NCBI RefSeq assembly: GCF_000740895.1
Contig: NC_025263.1
Location: forward strand, 434,001-498,000
Length of the DNA stretch: 64,000 nt
Reading direction: 5' to 3'
Source of the DNA: Theileria orientalis strain Shintoku
Taxonomy: Eukaryota > Apicomplexa > Aconoidasida > Piroplasmida > Theileriidae
The translations under genes and the position numbers were made by a program. Position 1 is the stretch's first letter. The number at the start of each line of letters is the position of its first letter. Under the pieces are notes generated by a model. The model was not told the origin of the DNA and did not search any database. It was given only the letters and a program-made list of their open reading frames with translations. Positions 49,239-59,591 of this stretch are shown here, one piece after another.

Positions 49239-49901
49239 TGAAATGCATATAAAACTAAACTAAATTGCTTAAAATTTAAAGTAAATATAAACTAAAACAT
49301 AACATCATATTGGAATCATCAGACAAAAATTAAATAACACAAAAATATGAATATGTATACATAAACAATAGATTTATATATAAAACAATCTGAATCAAAA
49401 ATATCAGTGTCCAAAATGAGTCAAAGGTGTAAATAAAATGGGTCGATATCCATGGAATTAGCCATGGAAAAAAATAGGGTAGAGGTAGTGATGATAAATT
49501 AAGATAGAGGCCATAGCTCGGATTCACAAGGGAATCATAAATACGATTTTTAAAAAATTATAATTCTGAATTTGAGGAATCACATATTAACTTAATTTCA
49601 GGTCATTTCGGATCTGGGGGATCGCAACCTAACGATATAAAAAGTCCCGTTTTTGTGATTTCGGCTGGCTGTTTCCAAATACCAGTCATTTATTTCGATT
49701 TGAATTTATTTATAAAAATATAATTTTGATTTTGGAGACTAAAATTCGCATCTATTTGGTAGAAATCTATTATGCATTATTACCAAATTTTCATCGAATT
49801 TATAATATCTAAGATCACAATAATTTTGGCTGTAAATTTTGGTAAAAATTAATCGCATTAAATTTTTTTAAATTATGCTTTGAGATGTGACACTGGTAGC
49901 C
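49239..49901. promoter_or_regulatory. Long divergent region with a GC island upstream of the AP2-like gene
   Basis: 663 bp. Most is AT-rich, but 49600-49675 is distinctly GC-richer and contains GTCATTTCGG (49602-49611) and GTGATTTCGG (49655-49664), two near-identical decamers 53 bp apart. No ORF with gene-like composition is present. The hydrophobic 65-residue frame at 49330-49527 on the minus strand has AT-driven composition and is not called. Confidence 0.45.
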
Positions 49902-52900
49902 ATGTCTCTCAGTATGAAGCAAGCGTGCCCAGACGGCGGCATTGGATCCGAAAAAATATACATTACTTCAAATTTAGATAAGTATATGTCGAAGGATGCC
50001 AACAGCTCGCTTATCCCGTTCTTAAACAGAGCTGAAACGGCTTCTGAGTCACCGCTTATCAGGCAGGAAACCTATTACGAAGATTCCACAATTAGAGATA
50101 AATCGTCAGTTTCTGCAGGGCTGCTCGAAAATCTTGACACGATTGAGGATGAGGAGTTCGACATAGAGGAAATTAACGACAAGGGTTTCAATTACGCCCC
50201 AAAAACACTTCTGGAAGCAGTGGACACAATGCTGATCATTTTGGAGGATCTGGGCAACCGCTACAGCAAATGGAAGTACGAAAACAATGGAATATACAGG
50301 TTCTATTGCCACAAGTACAACCTGACGAACATAGACGCCTCCCGCCCTTACTACAGCAAGATACTAAACCAGTTGAACAACATAGATTCAATCTCACTTC
50401 ACCTCCTGTCAACTCACTATAAAGCGAAATCTGATTCTGCAGTATACACATCAAACGATTTAGTTGATAACATTCTATGTCAGCTAGATGAGCTGGTTAG
50501 TTGCTACTGTAGTAAGAAGTGTGCATTCGGCATTTCAAACGAAGTCTTTCACGTATGCTCCGACATAAGCGCACATCACACGAACCTGAAGTGGAAATAT
50601 CCAACCACAGCGGAACGGTTCCTGGCATTATCAAAGGCCACGACGTCTGAGCGATCAGTTCTCTCAGAAAAGATCAAGTCAATGGAAAGGAACCCGTCCC
50701 TCGAGTGGAGTAGACCACTCAGCAGGAGTTTATCTCTAGACCAGAACATACTTCATAGGCCGATTTCGACCGAGAGTGTCGCCGAAGCTGACGCACACTC
50801 AGAGAGGCCTAAACTCGAGGGAGTCCTGGAAAAATTGGAGAATGGAGCGAATGATTTAAACCACGACCTCGGAGAGTCGTGTTTCATTAGAGAGATGGGC
50901 GACTACAACAAGTGCGTGATGCTGTACTTCTCAGAGAGAGGAATCATGCACAACTTCAGCCAGCCGTACGTCAAGGGAGAGGAGGCGGTCCCAGTACACC
51001 CCTTTCTGAGAGCGGTAATATGCTATAACTGCGGCAAGTTCTGCAGATGCAGGTGCCAGAGGAAGATATTTAGAAAGTACACGACTGACGAGTCCCCAGA
51101 GCATTCGCAGTCGAGTGACGCGTCCGAGGCAGATTTCTACCCTCACATAGACGACAACCTCGATATTTTCGAGAGGAGATCTAAGGAGTTTATTAACGAG
51201 ATTTATCTCGACTTCCGCGGAAAGAGTAGATTGAACGAATTGTCATTCCTGCTTAAAAATAAGGAAAACGTGACTATATGCCAGAAGGACCTGCGTTCAA
51301 TACACCTGCACACAGTAAAAAGCGCCTGCGGAAGAATACAGTTCCTTACTTCGACCATTGAAAGCATGAGTCCGTCAAACAGAGAATCCGATGAGCAGGG
51401 AATAGAGGACACGAAGAAGAGGCCAGGCCTCATAAACACGAACATCACGAAGGGCTCCAAAATTGACGCAAGCATGGGCTCAGTGTACTACTCGAACCTG
51501 TTTAGAGGAAACGTCGCAAAGGTGTCTGCGAAGGAAATATTTGAGATAATCAACTCAGTGCCGTTCTCATGTGTGCCAGCGGAGCTGTTCAACGCCTACA
51601 AAAAGGCAGAGTGGTATGAAATGTACTCGTCAGTGTGGTGGAGGCTGGACACAAGGTTCGAGGAGGCGCAGCTGCTGGAAGACGAGGGGAGCCTCGAGCC
51701 GTACATCCTGAACGCACTCCACGCACTGGGGTACCTGGGAAACATAAGGTACGACCCGAGCCTTAAGGTGATCGGAGTAGGCTACTTCAGAAAGAAGAAC
51801 TGCTACTGGCGCTACTTCTACGTGAAGGACCTGTGGGAGAGCTTCAGGTGCGCAGTGGAGTACTTCATCCTCATAAGCACGCTGCCGAGCGAAGTGCACA
51901 TTGACCACAAGCTCCTGTGCTTCGTGGCGTCCAGGAACGGCGTGCAGAAGAAGTTCTCGTTTCACCCCTCGGTACTTAACGCGTACACGCACATGGTGGC
52001 CTTCGTTAACGGGAACGAGTACGGAAGGCCCTCGAGGTCGAGGAGCTACTCCTCGGAGAGAAGGTTCTACATAAAAAACCCATGCGGAGTGGACCACTTT
52101 GACCCCGAAAAGGTGGGAACGCAGAAGTGCACAGTGGCAGACGTGCTGGAGGTGTCTATCAAGAGGAAGCTGATATCACTGCCGGACGCCTCGGCGCCGA
52201 GAAGACACTACACGCAGAAGGCAGCCACCGCAACCCCAACGATTAAGCTGAAGCTTGACCCGCAGCTCATCTACCAGGGAATTTTCGTCTCCACGCCAAC
52301 GAGCTCGTCGAACAGCACGACGGCAACCAGCATATCGAACCAGAACCAGTCGCCACGAGCCCCGGGAAGCGGGACGAACAGCCGGGTAGACCTCACGCCG
52401 AACAACTCGTTCTATAGCAGCTGCAATGCGATACTCCCTAACCCAGCAACGCCCAGAGGAACCAGCAGTTACAACTACACACAATATAACAGCGTCAACA
52501 GCAGCGGAGGCCTTGATTCCGACACGACAATTGAAGGCCCGCACTCGAACGGCAACAACATAAACAGCAACACAATCTCAAAAGCCTGCTCAGAAGTAAA
52601 AGAAGGAATGACTGTGGATAACCTGTTTGATTTGAAACTGAACAACCTTAATATTATCCTTTCTTATTACCCAGATGTATGTACACAATATAATACGATC
52701 ATTAAGCAGGCTAATGACCTGAAGACACAACTGGCGCTGCTGTTGTCGGACCTGAAGTGCATAGTATTCGACCCTCTCCAAAACGGGGTTGAGCTGTTCC
52801 CGAACAACTTTAATTCGCAAAACGGAGAAGCTGGAGGACCAAAGCACGAATCCACTGACAATGCAAATGGCAACGCAGAAGTCAAGGAAGTCGCGGACCT

Positions 52901-54644
52901 GCTTAAGAAGAAGGCAGAAGCGGCGGGAGCGAAAAAGTACAAGTTGCCGATGTCGGACGTGTGCTACAACAGCGCCACAAGCAGCTGGGTGTGCTTCCTG
53001 GAGGTGATGCCGTGTCTGGTGTGCCCACTCGAGTGCGACAGGACCGGATCCTGCGTGTACTACACGCAGGGGAAGAGGCTGATCGAGTTGATCTGCAGCA
53101 AGATGAAGCCCTCGAGCGTCCAGTACGCGTTCCACCCGCACTTCAGCCCCGACTCGCACCAAAACCACCAGGACAAGAAGCAGGAGGTGGGCGTGGTCAG
53201 CTTCTCAGTAAATCAGTTCGGCCAGGAGCGAGCGAAGCTTCTGGCATCGCAGTTGAAGGCCACCTACAAGACTCAGGCGCTGAACACCATGCTGCACAGC
53301 GTCTCAAAGGACAAGAACGGGAACTCTGGAGACACGAAGAAAAGCAACGAAAGTGGCGGCGAGTTGCCCAATTCGTTCGAAATGAAGATCCTTCACAACG
53401 TAATCACGGCGCATTTGACGACACTGATGTCAATCCACTCGTACATTGTCTACGACGACGAGGAGTACGATGCGTTGGAGTCGAAGAACTTCAGAAGGAT
53501 TGACATTGAAAAGATTTTGAAGGGCCACCTTGGGAAGAACAGGGGCTCGAGCGACTCGACGAAGAAGGCCTTTTCGAAGGGGTACAGGTTAAAGACGTCT
53601 GAGCAGCTCAATGATCTGATTAAGGACAAGGTAAATGAGCTGAACAGTTGCAACATGTCAGAGGCTGGGGGCTTCAACTACTCCGATATAATCGATACGA
53701 TCCACGCTAACGGACCGCTGAATTGGCTCAAGAACGGGGTATTTAATCAGAACCACGGTGAAATGGACGGACGTCGCGGCAACGTTGCTAATAATAGCAA
53801 AGACGACGACGCCAATGTATCCAACAGCACGAGCAAGGCTGCTTTGATCAATGTGAATGACAAAGAAGTTATTAACAGGCTGGATGTTAACACCGATTCC
53901 GGAATAGGATACTATGAAAGCCTTTTGGACGCCCCTGATGATTCAGTTGACCTCAACGACGATTGCGATGCCTCAAGCTCCAGCACTGAGGATTCATACC
54001 GGGAATGCTTCTGCTACTACTACGGAAACCACATTCGGGGGAGCGAGGGGGACCTTGAAGTCTGCAATGTCGTCAGATTCAACGAAAACCTGTACACCTT
54101 CTCAAACATCTTCGAGATGAGCCGGCTCATTCAGCTCAACTCGAGGAAGCTGCATTACTGCCCGCGCCACTGCTGCTTCGTCACCGTGTGGAAGGACGCC
54201 ATCGACCAGACGCGCATCATGTTCCACCCGATTGAGCGGTTCATCCCCTTCAAGAGCTTCGACGCCTACGTGAGCAAGTTTAAGCGCGACTGGCCCGAGG
54301 CGGTCAGGATTCACAACCTCCACTCGCGCTCCCGTGACTCCGCCGAGGGCTCGAAGATGGTCGCGAAGGTCAACGCGATCCTCTGTGAGTGCTTTGGGAA
54401 CCTGCTGAGTCTGCAGAAGATCATCAACGACGCCGTCGTGACCTCGATGACTCTTGCGATCCGCGCACTCTGCGACGCGTCGCAGGAGAAGAGCCTGCTG
54501 TCCAGGCTCTTTTTAATCAACGAGCACTTCCGCGTCTCCAAGGACGCCATGCGCAACGCGATGGTTTTCTCAAACGAAATCCTGTTCCCCTTCGGTGCTC
54601 TACACGACGAGGCTACACCACCCATCTCGGACGACGACTTTTAA
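49902..54644 (+). CDS. Giant AP2-like (ApiAP2-type) nuclear protein, single exon
   Basis: 1,580 residues without an intron; the first true ATG is at 49902. Around residues 1,013-1,030 MSDVCYNSATSSWVCFLEV looks like the start of an AP2 domain (GVxWxxxxxxW). After an insertion of about 60 residues, VVSFSVNQFGQERAKLLAS (about 1,096-1,115) matches the strand-helix end of ApiAP2 domains. Two further segments have a similar strand-strand-strand-helix look: KVIGVGYFRKKNCYWRYFYV near residue 620, and CCFVTVWKDAIDQTRIMFHP near 1,420. A Cys-rich patch (CYNCGKFCRCRCQRK) lies near residue 370. Apicomplexan AP2 proteins are sequence-specific transcription regulators. Linkers are Ser/Asn/Thr-rich. Codons are GC-rich compared with neighbours. 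Confidence 0.55.
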   Translation: MSLSMKQACPDGGIGSEKIYITSNLDKYMSKDANSSLIPFLNRAETASESPLIRQETYYEDSTIRDKSSVSAGLLENLDTIEDEEFDIEEINDKGFNYAPKTLLEAVDTMLIILEDLGNRYSKWKYENNGIYRFYCHKYNLTNIDASRPYYSKILNQLNNIDSISLHLLSTHYKAKSDSAVYTSNDLVDNILCQLDELVSCYCSKKCAFGISNEVFHVCSDISAHHTNLKWKYPTTAERFLALSKATTSERSVLSEKIKSMERNPSLEWSRPLSRSLSLDQNILHRPISTESVAEADAHSERPKLEGVLEKLENGANDLNHDLGESCFIREMGDYNKCVMLYFSERGIMHNFSQPYVKGEEAVPVHPFLRAVICYNCGKFCRCRCQRKIFRKYTTDESPEHSQSSDASEADFYPHIDDNLDIFERRSKEFINEIYLDFRGKSRLNELSFLLKNKENVTICQKDLRSIHLHTVKSACGRIQFLTSTIESMSPSNRESDEQGIEDTKKRPGLINTNITKGSKIDASMGSVYYSNLFRGNVAKVSAKEIFEIINSVPFSCVPAELFNAYKKAEWYEMYSSVWWRLDTRFEEAQLLEDEGSLEPYILNALHALGYLGNIRYDPSLKVIGVGYFRKKNCYWRYFYVKDLWESFRCAVEYFILISTLPSEVHIDHKLLCFVASRNGVQKKFSFHPSVLNAYTHMVAFVNGNEYGRPSRSRSYSSERRFYIKNPCGVDHFDPEKVGTQKCTVADVLEVSIKRKLISLPDASAPRRHYTQKAATATPTIKLKLDPQLIYQGIFVSTPTSSSNSTTATSISNQNQSPRAPGSGTNSRVDLTPNNSFYSSCNAILPNPATPRGTSSYNYTQYNSVNSSGGLDSDTTIEGPHSNGNNINSNTISKACSEVKEGMTVDNLFDLKLNNLNIILSYYPDVCTQYNTIIKQANDLKTQLALLLSDLKCIVFDPLQNGVELFPNNFNSQNGEAGGPKHESTDNANGNAEVKEVADLLKKKAEAAGAKKYKLPMSDVCYNSATSSWVCFLEVMPCLVCPLECDRTGSCVYYTQGKRLIELICSKMKPSSVQYAFHPHFSPDSHQNHQDKKQEVGVVSFSVNQFGQERAKLLASQLKATYKTQALNTMLHSVSKDKNGNSGDTKKSNESGGELPNSFEMKILHNVITAHLTTLMSIHSYIVYDDEEYDALESKNFRRIDIEKILKGHLGKNRGSSDSTKKAFSKGYRLKTSEQLNDLIKDKVNELNSCNMSEAGGFNYSDIIDTIHANGPLNWLKNGVFNQNHGEMDGRRGNVANNSKDDDANVSNSTSKAALINVNDKEVINRLDVNTDSGIGYYESLLDAPDDSVDLNDDCDASSSSTEDSYRECFCYYYGNHIRGSEGDLEVCNVVRFNENLYTFSNIFEMSRLIQLNSRKLHYCPRHCCFVTVWKDAIDQTRIMFHPIERFIPFKSFDAYVSKFKRDWPEAVRIHNLHSRSRDSAEGSKMVAKVNAILCECFGNLLSLQKIINDAVVTSMTLAIRALCDASQEKSLLSRLFLINEHFRVSKDAMRNAMVFSNEILFPFGALHDEATPPISDDDF

Positions 54645-54692
54645 ATTTGCATAATTTTTTGATTTGCCTGTTTATTTTTCATTTTTCCATTC

Positions 54693-55889
54693 ATGTTAGA
54701 TACTTGCGGCTCCATAGAAGTTCACGGTCTCAAGGAAGGCAAGTTTGGTGCTCAGGGCGGCAAGCCTAAGCAAGCCCTATGTTGCCTCTCAGGGTAGGCC
54801 TTTAGTTTACACATTTTTTTCAGCATCAGGAATCTGGTCGTAAATCGCATTTCCTTCCCCAAGAATCTGCCCAGGGGCTACAAAATAGACGCGAACGGGG
54901 AATTTTTGGTATACTTCAACGGCAGGGTCACTGAGGCCAACGACTACCTCAGGCCTTACAACCTCAGGTGCGCACACAAGTGGATCGGGAGCGAAAGGGA
55001 CCAGATATCGGTAATCCACATATACAGTACCTATGACAACGTGACTAGCGGGCCCTCGAGGGGGATGAAAGGCAACATTTATTTTCTGTTCAGCCATGGG
55101 AACAACACTGACGTCGGCCACATGTTTTTCATGTACACTCGCCTGTGCTGCTTCCTCGGAGTTAACCTCGTTTCCTACGACTACAACGGCTACGGACTCA
55201 GCTCAGGTAAGCCTTCTGAGATGAACTTGTACGAGAACGTCGTTTCGGTCTACAAGTTCATGCGGGACTCGCTCAAGGTCGACCCCAGGCACATCATTCT
55301 CTACGGTAAGTCCCTGGGATCCGCTCCCGCGTGCTTCCTTATCAGTCAATCGGAGCTTTACCCTGTAGGTGGGCTAATTTTGCACTCTCCTCTCGCTTCC
55401 GGGCTCCGCGTGTTCTTCAAGTCGATCATTAAGCACCGTTTCGACGCCTTCGACAATGCCGAGTTTCTCAAAAACTGCCCTCTAATCCCTGTGTTCTTGC
55501 TCCACGGCATCTCCGACGACCAGATTCCCATTGAGCAGGCTGTCGAGCTCACTTGCATTGTGAAGGAGAGTCACGAGGTCGTGATGTCAAAGCGCCTCAA
55601 TCAGAACAACAAGTTCCACCTCGAGAACGTTCCCAACCCCAAGGTCGACGCTGAGCACTCGCACCTCAACCAGGAGAGCATTGAGGTGATTCCCCGCGGC
55701 CGGTTCTCTCAGGTCATTCAGGACGCTCGCAAGATAAACCAGACTAACCAGTACGTCAAGACTTGGTGGATTGAGGGCGCCGGCCACAACGACATTGAGC
55801 GCATCTTCTCCGCCGACTACTACGACCACCTCTCCAAGTTTCTCCAGCTTTACCGCAAATGGCTCAAGGAGAATAACGGTTTACACTGA
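54693..55889 (+). CDS. ABHD17-type alpha/beta hydrolase (putative protein depalmitoylase)
   Basis: Two exons: the first starts at 54693 (MLDTCGSIEVHG) and splices across a 30-nt intron; the rest is one frame. About 385 residues. FLFSHGNNTDVGHMFF is the oxyanion strand. LYGKSLGSAPACFL contains the nucleophile Ser in GKSLG. LLHGISDDQIPIE holds the acid Asp, and EGAGHNDIE the His. The N-terminal LCCLSG is a Cys pair of the kind that is palmitoylated to hold ABHD17 at membranes. A Pro/Asn/His-rich insertion (about residues 270-320) lies before the His strand. The gene starts 48 bp after the AP2-like gene. Confidence 0.85.
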
Positions 55890-56006
55890 CTCACCGCTGT
55901 TTATGTAACGTAGAATGTAAATACACATGATTCTTAAAACATTAAATACAGATAGCATTAAACACAATGTTTGATTTTAAACTACATTAATGTACTGACA
56001 CCGTAA

Positions 56007-56317
56007 TCAGGCATTGATTTCCGATTTAGACTTTCTAAATTAATTTTAATTTTATGCTGGCTCTCACCTGTTATCTATGTATGTGTATATTACACAAGCT
56101 CCTGATACCACTAGGTGTACCTACAAATGGTCTTTTTACTCTTTTAACTTACCCCTGCTGTTACGAATGATGCGATTTTTGAGTTTTTTTTACGTTCCGG
56201 CGACACTTCGATTAGGTTCGAGTCGCTTGTCAGTGCAATTCCTACCACCAGCAGTATTGACGAACTGAACAAGGACGCTATTATTATTGAGATTAGGATC
56301 TTTCTTAGTTTACGCAT
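56007..56317 (-). CDS. 81-residue protein with two membrane helices
   Basis: Found by splicing rather than as one long frame: exons 56153-56317, 56068-56120 and 56034-56007 (32- and 33-nt introns, good GT-AG ends) total exactly 82 codons. The start is MRKLRKILISIIIAS. Hydrophobic helices lie at about residues 7-29 (ILISIIIASLFSSSILLVVG) and 48-70 (KIASFVTAGVHLVVSGACVI), joined by a short charged loop (SPERKKNSK). The C-terminus is short and basic. No signal cleavage site is evident. I cannot name the family; small two-helix subunits of ER or mitochondrial membrane complexes have this shape. It lies between ABHD17-like and phosphoglycerate mutase genes. Confidence 0.68.
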
Positions 56318-56603
56318 TTTTGATTACGTTTTACTGCATTTTTTGGTACTCTGCTACATGTTTTAGATTGGAATTTTTTCATTTAATACCCTCTCGCGAT
56401 GCATGCTGCTCTGTGTTACTTTTTTTGTTTAGACATCGTTCTCACACACTTTCGTTTAAATACTATGGACACATTCATTATAGATCTCTGATATATATAT
56501 TGTTGTAGATAAATTAACTATGTTTCCCTATTTTTGTTGTTTGTTTTGTAGGGAGGGTGGATTCCATAGTGAAAACCGACAATTCCATAGTTTTTTTATC
56601 TGT

Positions 56604-57643
56604 TTACTTTGCTGCCTGTTTTTTGATTGCGTTCTTCTCCGCTTCCATCTTCGCCTGTATAGATGTGTTTATGTTTGATCATCTTTCCAACTAACCTTTA
56701 GTGCTGCTTCATCCAATAAAAACTCCTTCGATTTAACGCTAAAGTCCTCGTTAAGTTTGTATAGTACAGGCACTCCTGTGGGAAGGTCGAACTCCATAAT
56801 TTGTGCTTCAGACATGTTATCCAACATCTTGATCAATCCTCTCAAACTGTTTCCGTGTGCTATAAGAAATATCATTATATATGCTTTTAGTAAATTATAT
56901 AAAACCAACAATACAGACATCTTGTAACTATTTATATGTTTATCAATACCTGCTATGAAAACGGGTTGTCCCTTTTTCAATTCTGGGACTATTGTTTCAT
57001 TCCAGAATGGCATAACTCTCTCGAGTGTTAATTTAAGGCTTTCTCCGTTAGGAAGCAATTCTCTCGGCACTACGTCAAACAGATGATTATTTTTAGGATT
57101 GTGTGGGCTATCCTCAGGTGCTTTTGGTGGTGGGATGTCGTATGATCTTCTCCACTGTTTAACTTGCGCCTCTCCATATTGTTGAGCAACTTCGAGCTTG
57201 TCGAGACCTTGCAATGCTCCATAATGCCTCTCGTTTAGCCTATGAACCGGTTACATATTTGATATATCTATTAATATGTCTATGTTTAATTGTTGATTTA
57301 TAGATAACTGTTAAATTAATACCTCCACGTTTTAGTTGAAGGAACATCCTTCTGATTCAGTCTTTCTAAAACTATTGAAGCTGTGTCATATGATCGTTTC
57401 AAAATAGAGGTGAAAACATGTCCAAAAGTCAAGTTGTGTTTACTGATCATATCAGCGGCATCCCTAAATGTTTTTAAAATAACCTATATTCTACCTTGCT
57501 TGTTGTTTTCCATTTTCACTCAAATCAACGTCAATCCAACCGCAAAAACGGTTTTCCTTGTTCATAACACTTTCGCCTATACAATAACATATATCAAATT
57601 TAATGTTCATACCGTGTCTCAATAAAACCAAAGTATACACCAT
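56604..57643 (-). CDS. 2,3-bisphosphoglycerate-dependent phosphoglycerate mutase
   Basis: About six exons, roughly 250 residues, rebuilt from [20 protein letters not shown]. His10 in LLRHGES is the phosphorylated nucleophile. [34 protein letters not shown] and [15 protein letters not shown] carry the second His and the phosphate-binding Arg residues. IPTGVP-like [13 protein letters not shown] closes the active site. The enzyme interconverts 3- and 2-phosphoglycerate in the cytosol, the step before enolase, whose gene is also in this window. The end is [15 protein letters not shown]. Confidence 0.95.
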
Positions 57644-58349
57644 TCTCGATATAATAATAGAAATAATATTTTTTTATGTAAATGTTTTAGTTATAATAAT
57701 ATCTAATAATAGATTTAATATTAATGATTCCATAACGAACATATGGGGAGTACATATGATAAAAAATAGAATAAAATAAATTTAAATTTATCAAAATACA
57801 ATATAAACATACTTGATTGTTAGATTGTAATTAGATTGAAGTTTAATGACTATGGTTTTTAATAATAACAAATTTTCAAACAAAAGTTAAATATAAGGGA
57901 TATAAACATAATAAATTATTTATTTACTAAAAATTATTATTAAATTATATTCTAAATACCTATAATTGATTATAATATTATATGTGTATATTATATATAA
58001 ATATAAATAATAGAAATAATATAATATTAATATAATCAAGGAATCAAAAAGAACAATAGTATAAAATTGTTTTGATTCTTATATTCAAACCTTTTGGATA
58101 TGTAATATTACTTTATTTTACACATTTTTCGTTATTACATATTATACCTAATATTTAGATCTTTTGGTTATATAACAAATCAATTTATATAATATTATTA
58201 TTTTCAATTTATATTAAATTCAATATAATTTAAAATATTTGCTTTTAGATCAATTTCTATTTACTGCCATACTTGTGTTCATGTAGTCGGGTATTGTACA
58301 TAATATTTTTATTAGCGTGTACTAATATTTATGTTATATAGATTTAAAC
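57644..58349. promoter_or_regulatory. Long AT-rich divergent intergenic region
   Basis: 706 bp of nearly pure A/T between phosphoglycerate mutase and the NAT8-like gene, head to head. I see nothing gene-like. It is one of the two longest gaps in the window. Confidence 0.4.
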
Positions 58350-59403
58350 ATGAATAAAATAAAGAATTATATGGATATTAAAAAGGGTAGAATACCCTCA
58401 ATAAAGACTACATCACCTTCACATAACGCACGTCGTAACAAATGTCCTTCCATTTTAATCAGAGAGATCGAGCTTCCAGATAACGTCCACGTTTGTAAAT
58501 TATTATTTGATCATTTTAGATCACTGACACTGCCGGCCATAATATACTGGCTTGTACAACATATTTATGACTTGGTCGCAATAGTCATAATCAACGCCTG
58601 TTTGCTGTCATTATCTAACCTATTTTACTTTTGTCTTTTGTTTTTAATATATTTATTCATAAGGGCTAGATATGAAATTGAGAAACATATTAAGGAATCC
58701 TGCCCTGATCTAGTTGATGTGTACAAGACTTATCGTAATCATAAAGGCTCAAATTTCTGGGTAGCTTACGTATCTGGAGATCACGGCCCAGATTCAGATT
58801 CCAGAAATGAATCAAAGAATGATCACAATGCTAGAAAGAATAGCAATGATAATCCTGATACGGTAGATAGGCCCTCTGAATCAGATGTGTTAAATGGATC
58901 TAAAAGAGCAACCGAAGGAAATGAAGTAAATGAAGATAATTTTAGTGAATCATGTCAAGCATATGAAATTTTGGGATGTGTTGGCATAACTCAATACAGA
59001 AATGTTAGCACGGTTGCTCAAATGGTTAGGCTCGTAGTAACAAGAAAGAGGAGGAACATGAAGGTTGGAACGAGGCTTTTGGAACACTTGGAACAGAAGG
59101 CGCTGGAGATGGGATACACCGAAATCAGGGTGTTCACAAACAACTTGAACACGGCGTATTTGCAGTTCCTGAAGATGCACAACTTTCAAATAATTCAAAT
59201 CATAAGAAGGGGTCTGATGAGAGGAGACTTGATAGTGTGGACAAAGCATCTAAAAGCAACGGAATCAGTAAAAGATGGTAAGCTACCTTTATATTTATAT
59301 AGTTTTGAATGTAAAAAGGCACATAAACGCAAATGTGTGGAATTTATAAATATTTTCAGCTCAAGATGCGGCATTTGGAAACGCAATGTTCATACCGGAG
59401 TAA
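58350..59403 (+). CDS. NAT8-like membrane-bound GNAT acetyltransferase
   Basis: An N-terminal hydrophobic hairpin (about residues 60-105: LPAIIYWLVQHIYDLVAIVI then LFYFCLLFLIYLFI) is followed by a hydrophilic Ser/Asp/Asn insertion (150-200) and a GNAT core. The core has GCVGITQYRN, MVRLVVTRKRRNMKVGTRLL (acetyl-CoA loop) and TNNLNTAYLQFLKMHNF. This matches NAT8-type enzymes of the ER membrane that acetylate Lys or Cys conjugates. A GTAAGC donor after ESVKD and a TTTTCAG acceptor remove about 82 nt and end the protein at 59403 with MFIPE. If unspliced it continues to 59444. I favour the spliced form because the retained piece reads like noise. Confidence 0.72.
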
Positions 59404-59591
59404 GAAGGCCACGAAGAGCTAATCGTTACTTTGTACACCTATGATTTTGGACAAATATTGTTTTGATCCAATATCGCAAATAAATGTCATTAGTGTAACA
59501 TATATTTTAGTTTACAGTGTTATTGTGTGGTTTAGGCGATGGAATCACAGCATATTTTATATTAATCTGGTTAAATGAAGCTTGTATTATA

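Noticed and set aside
49330..49527. 65-residue hydrophobic minus-strand frame
   Set aside because: Composition follows from T-rich sequence; no splice partner, no initiation context, no relation to neighbours.
49887..49901. Start of the AP2-like frame at 49887
   Set aside because: The codon there is GTG; the first ATG is at 49902.
51630..53168. Several long minus-strand frames inside the AP2-like gene
   Set aside because: The host gene is GC-rich and free of stops on the opposite strand by composition; residues show repetitive Val/Arg/Leu bias and no domain.
56205..56220. GGTTCGAGTC resembling a tRNA T-loop
   Set aside because: No acceptor stem, D-arm or anticodon arm around it, and it lies in an exon of the two-helix protein.
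37018..57643. Glycolytic gene cluster (enolase and phosphoglycerate mutase)
   Set aside because: They are about 18 kb apart with many unrelated genes between.
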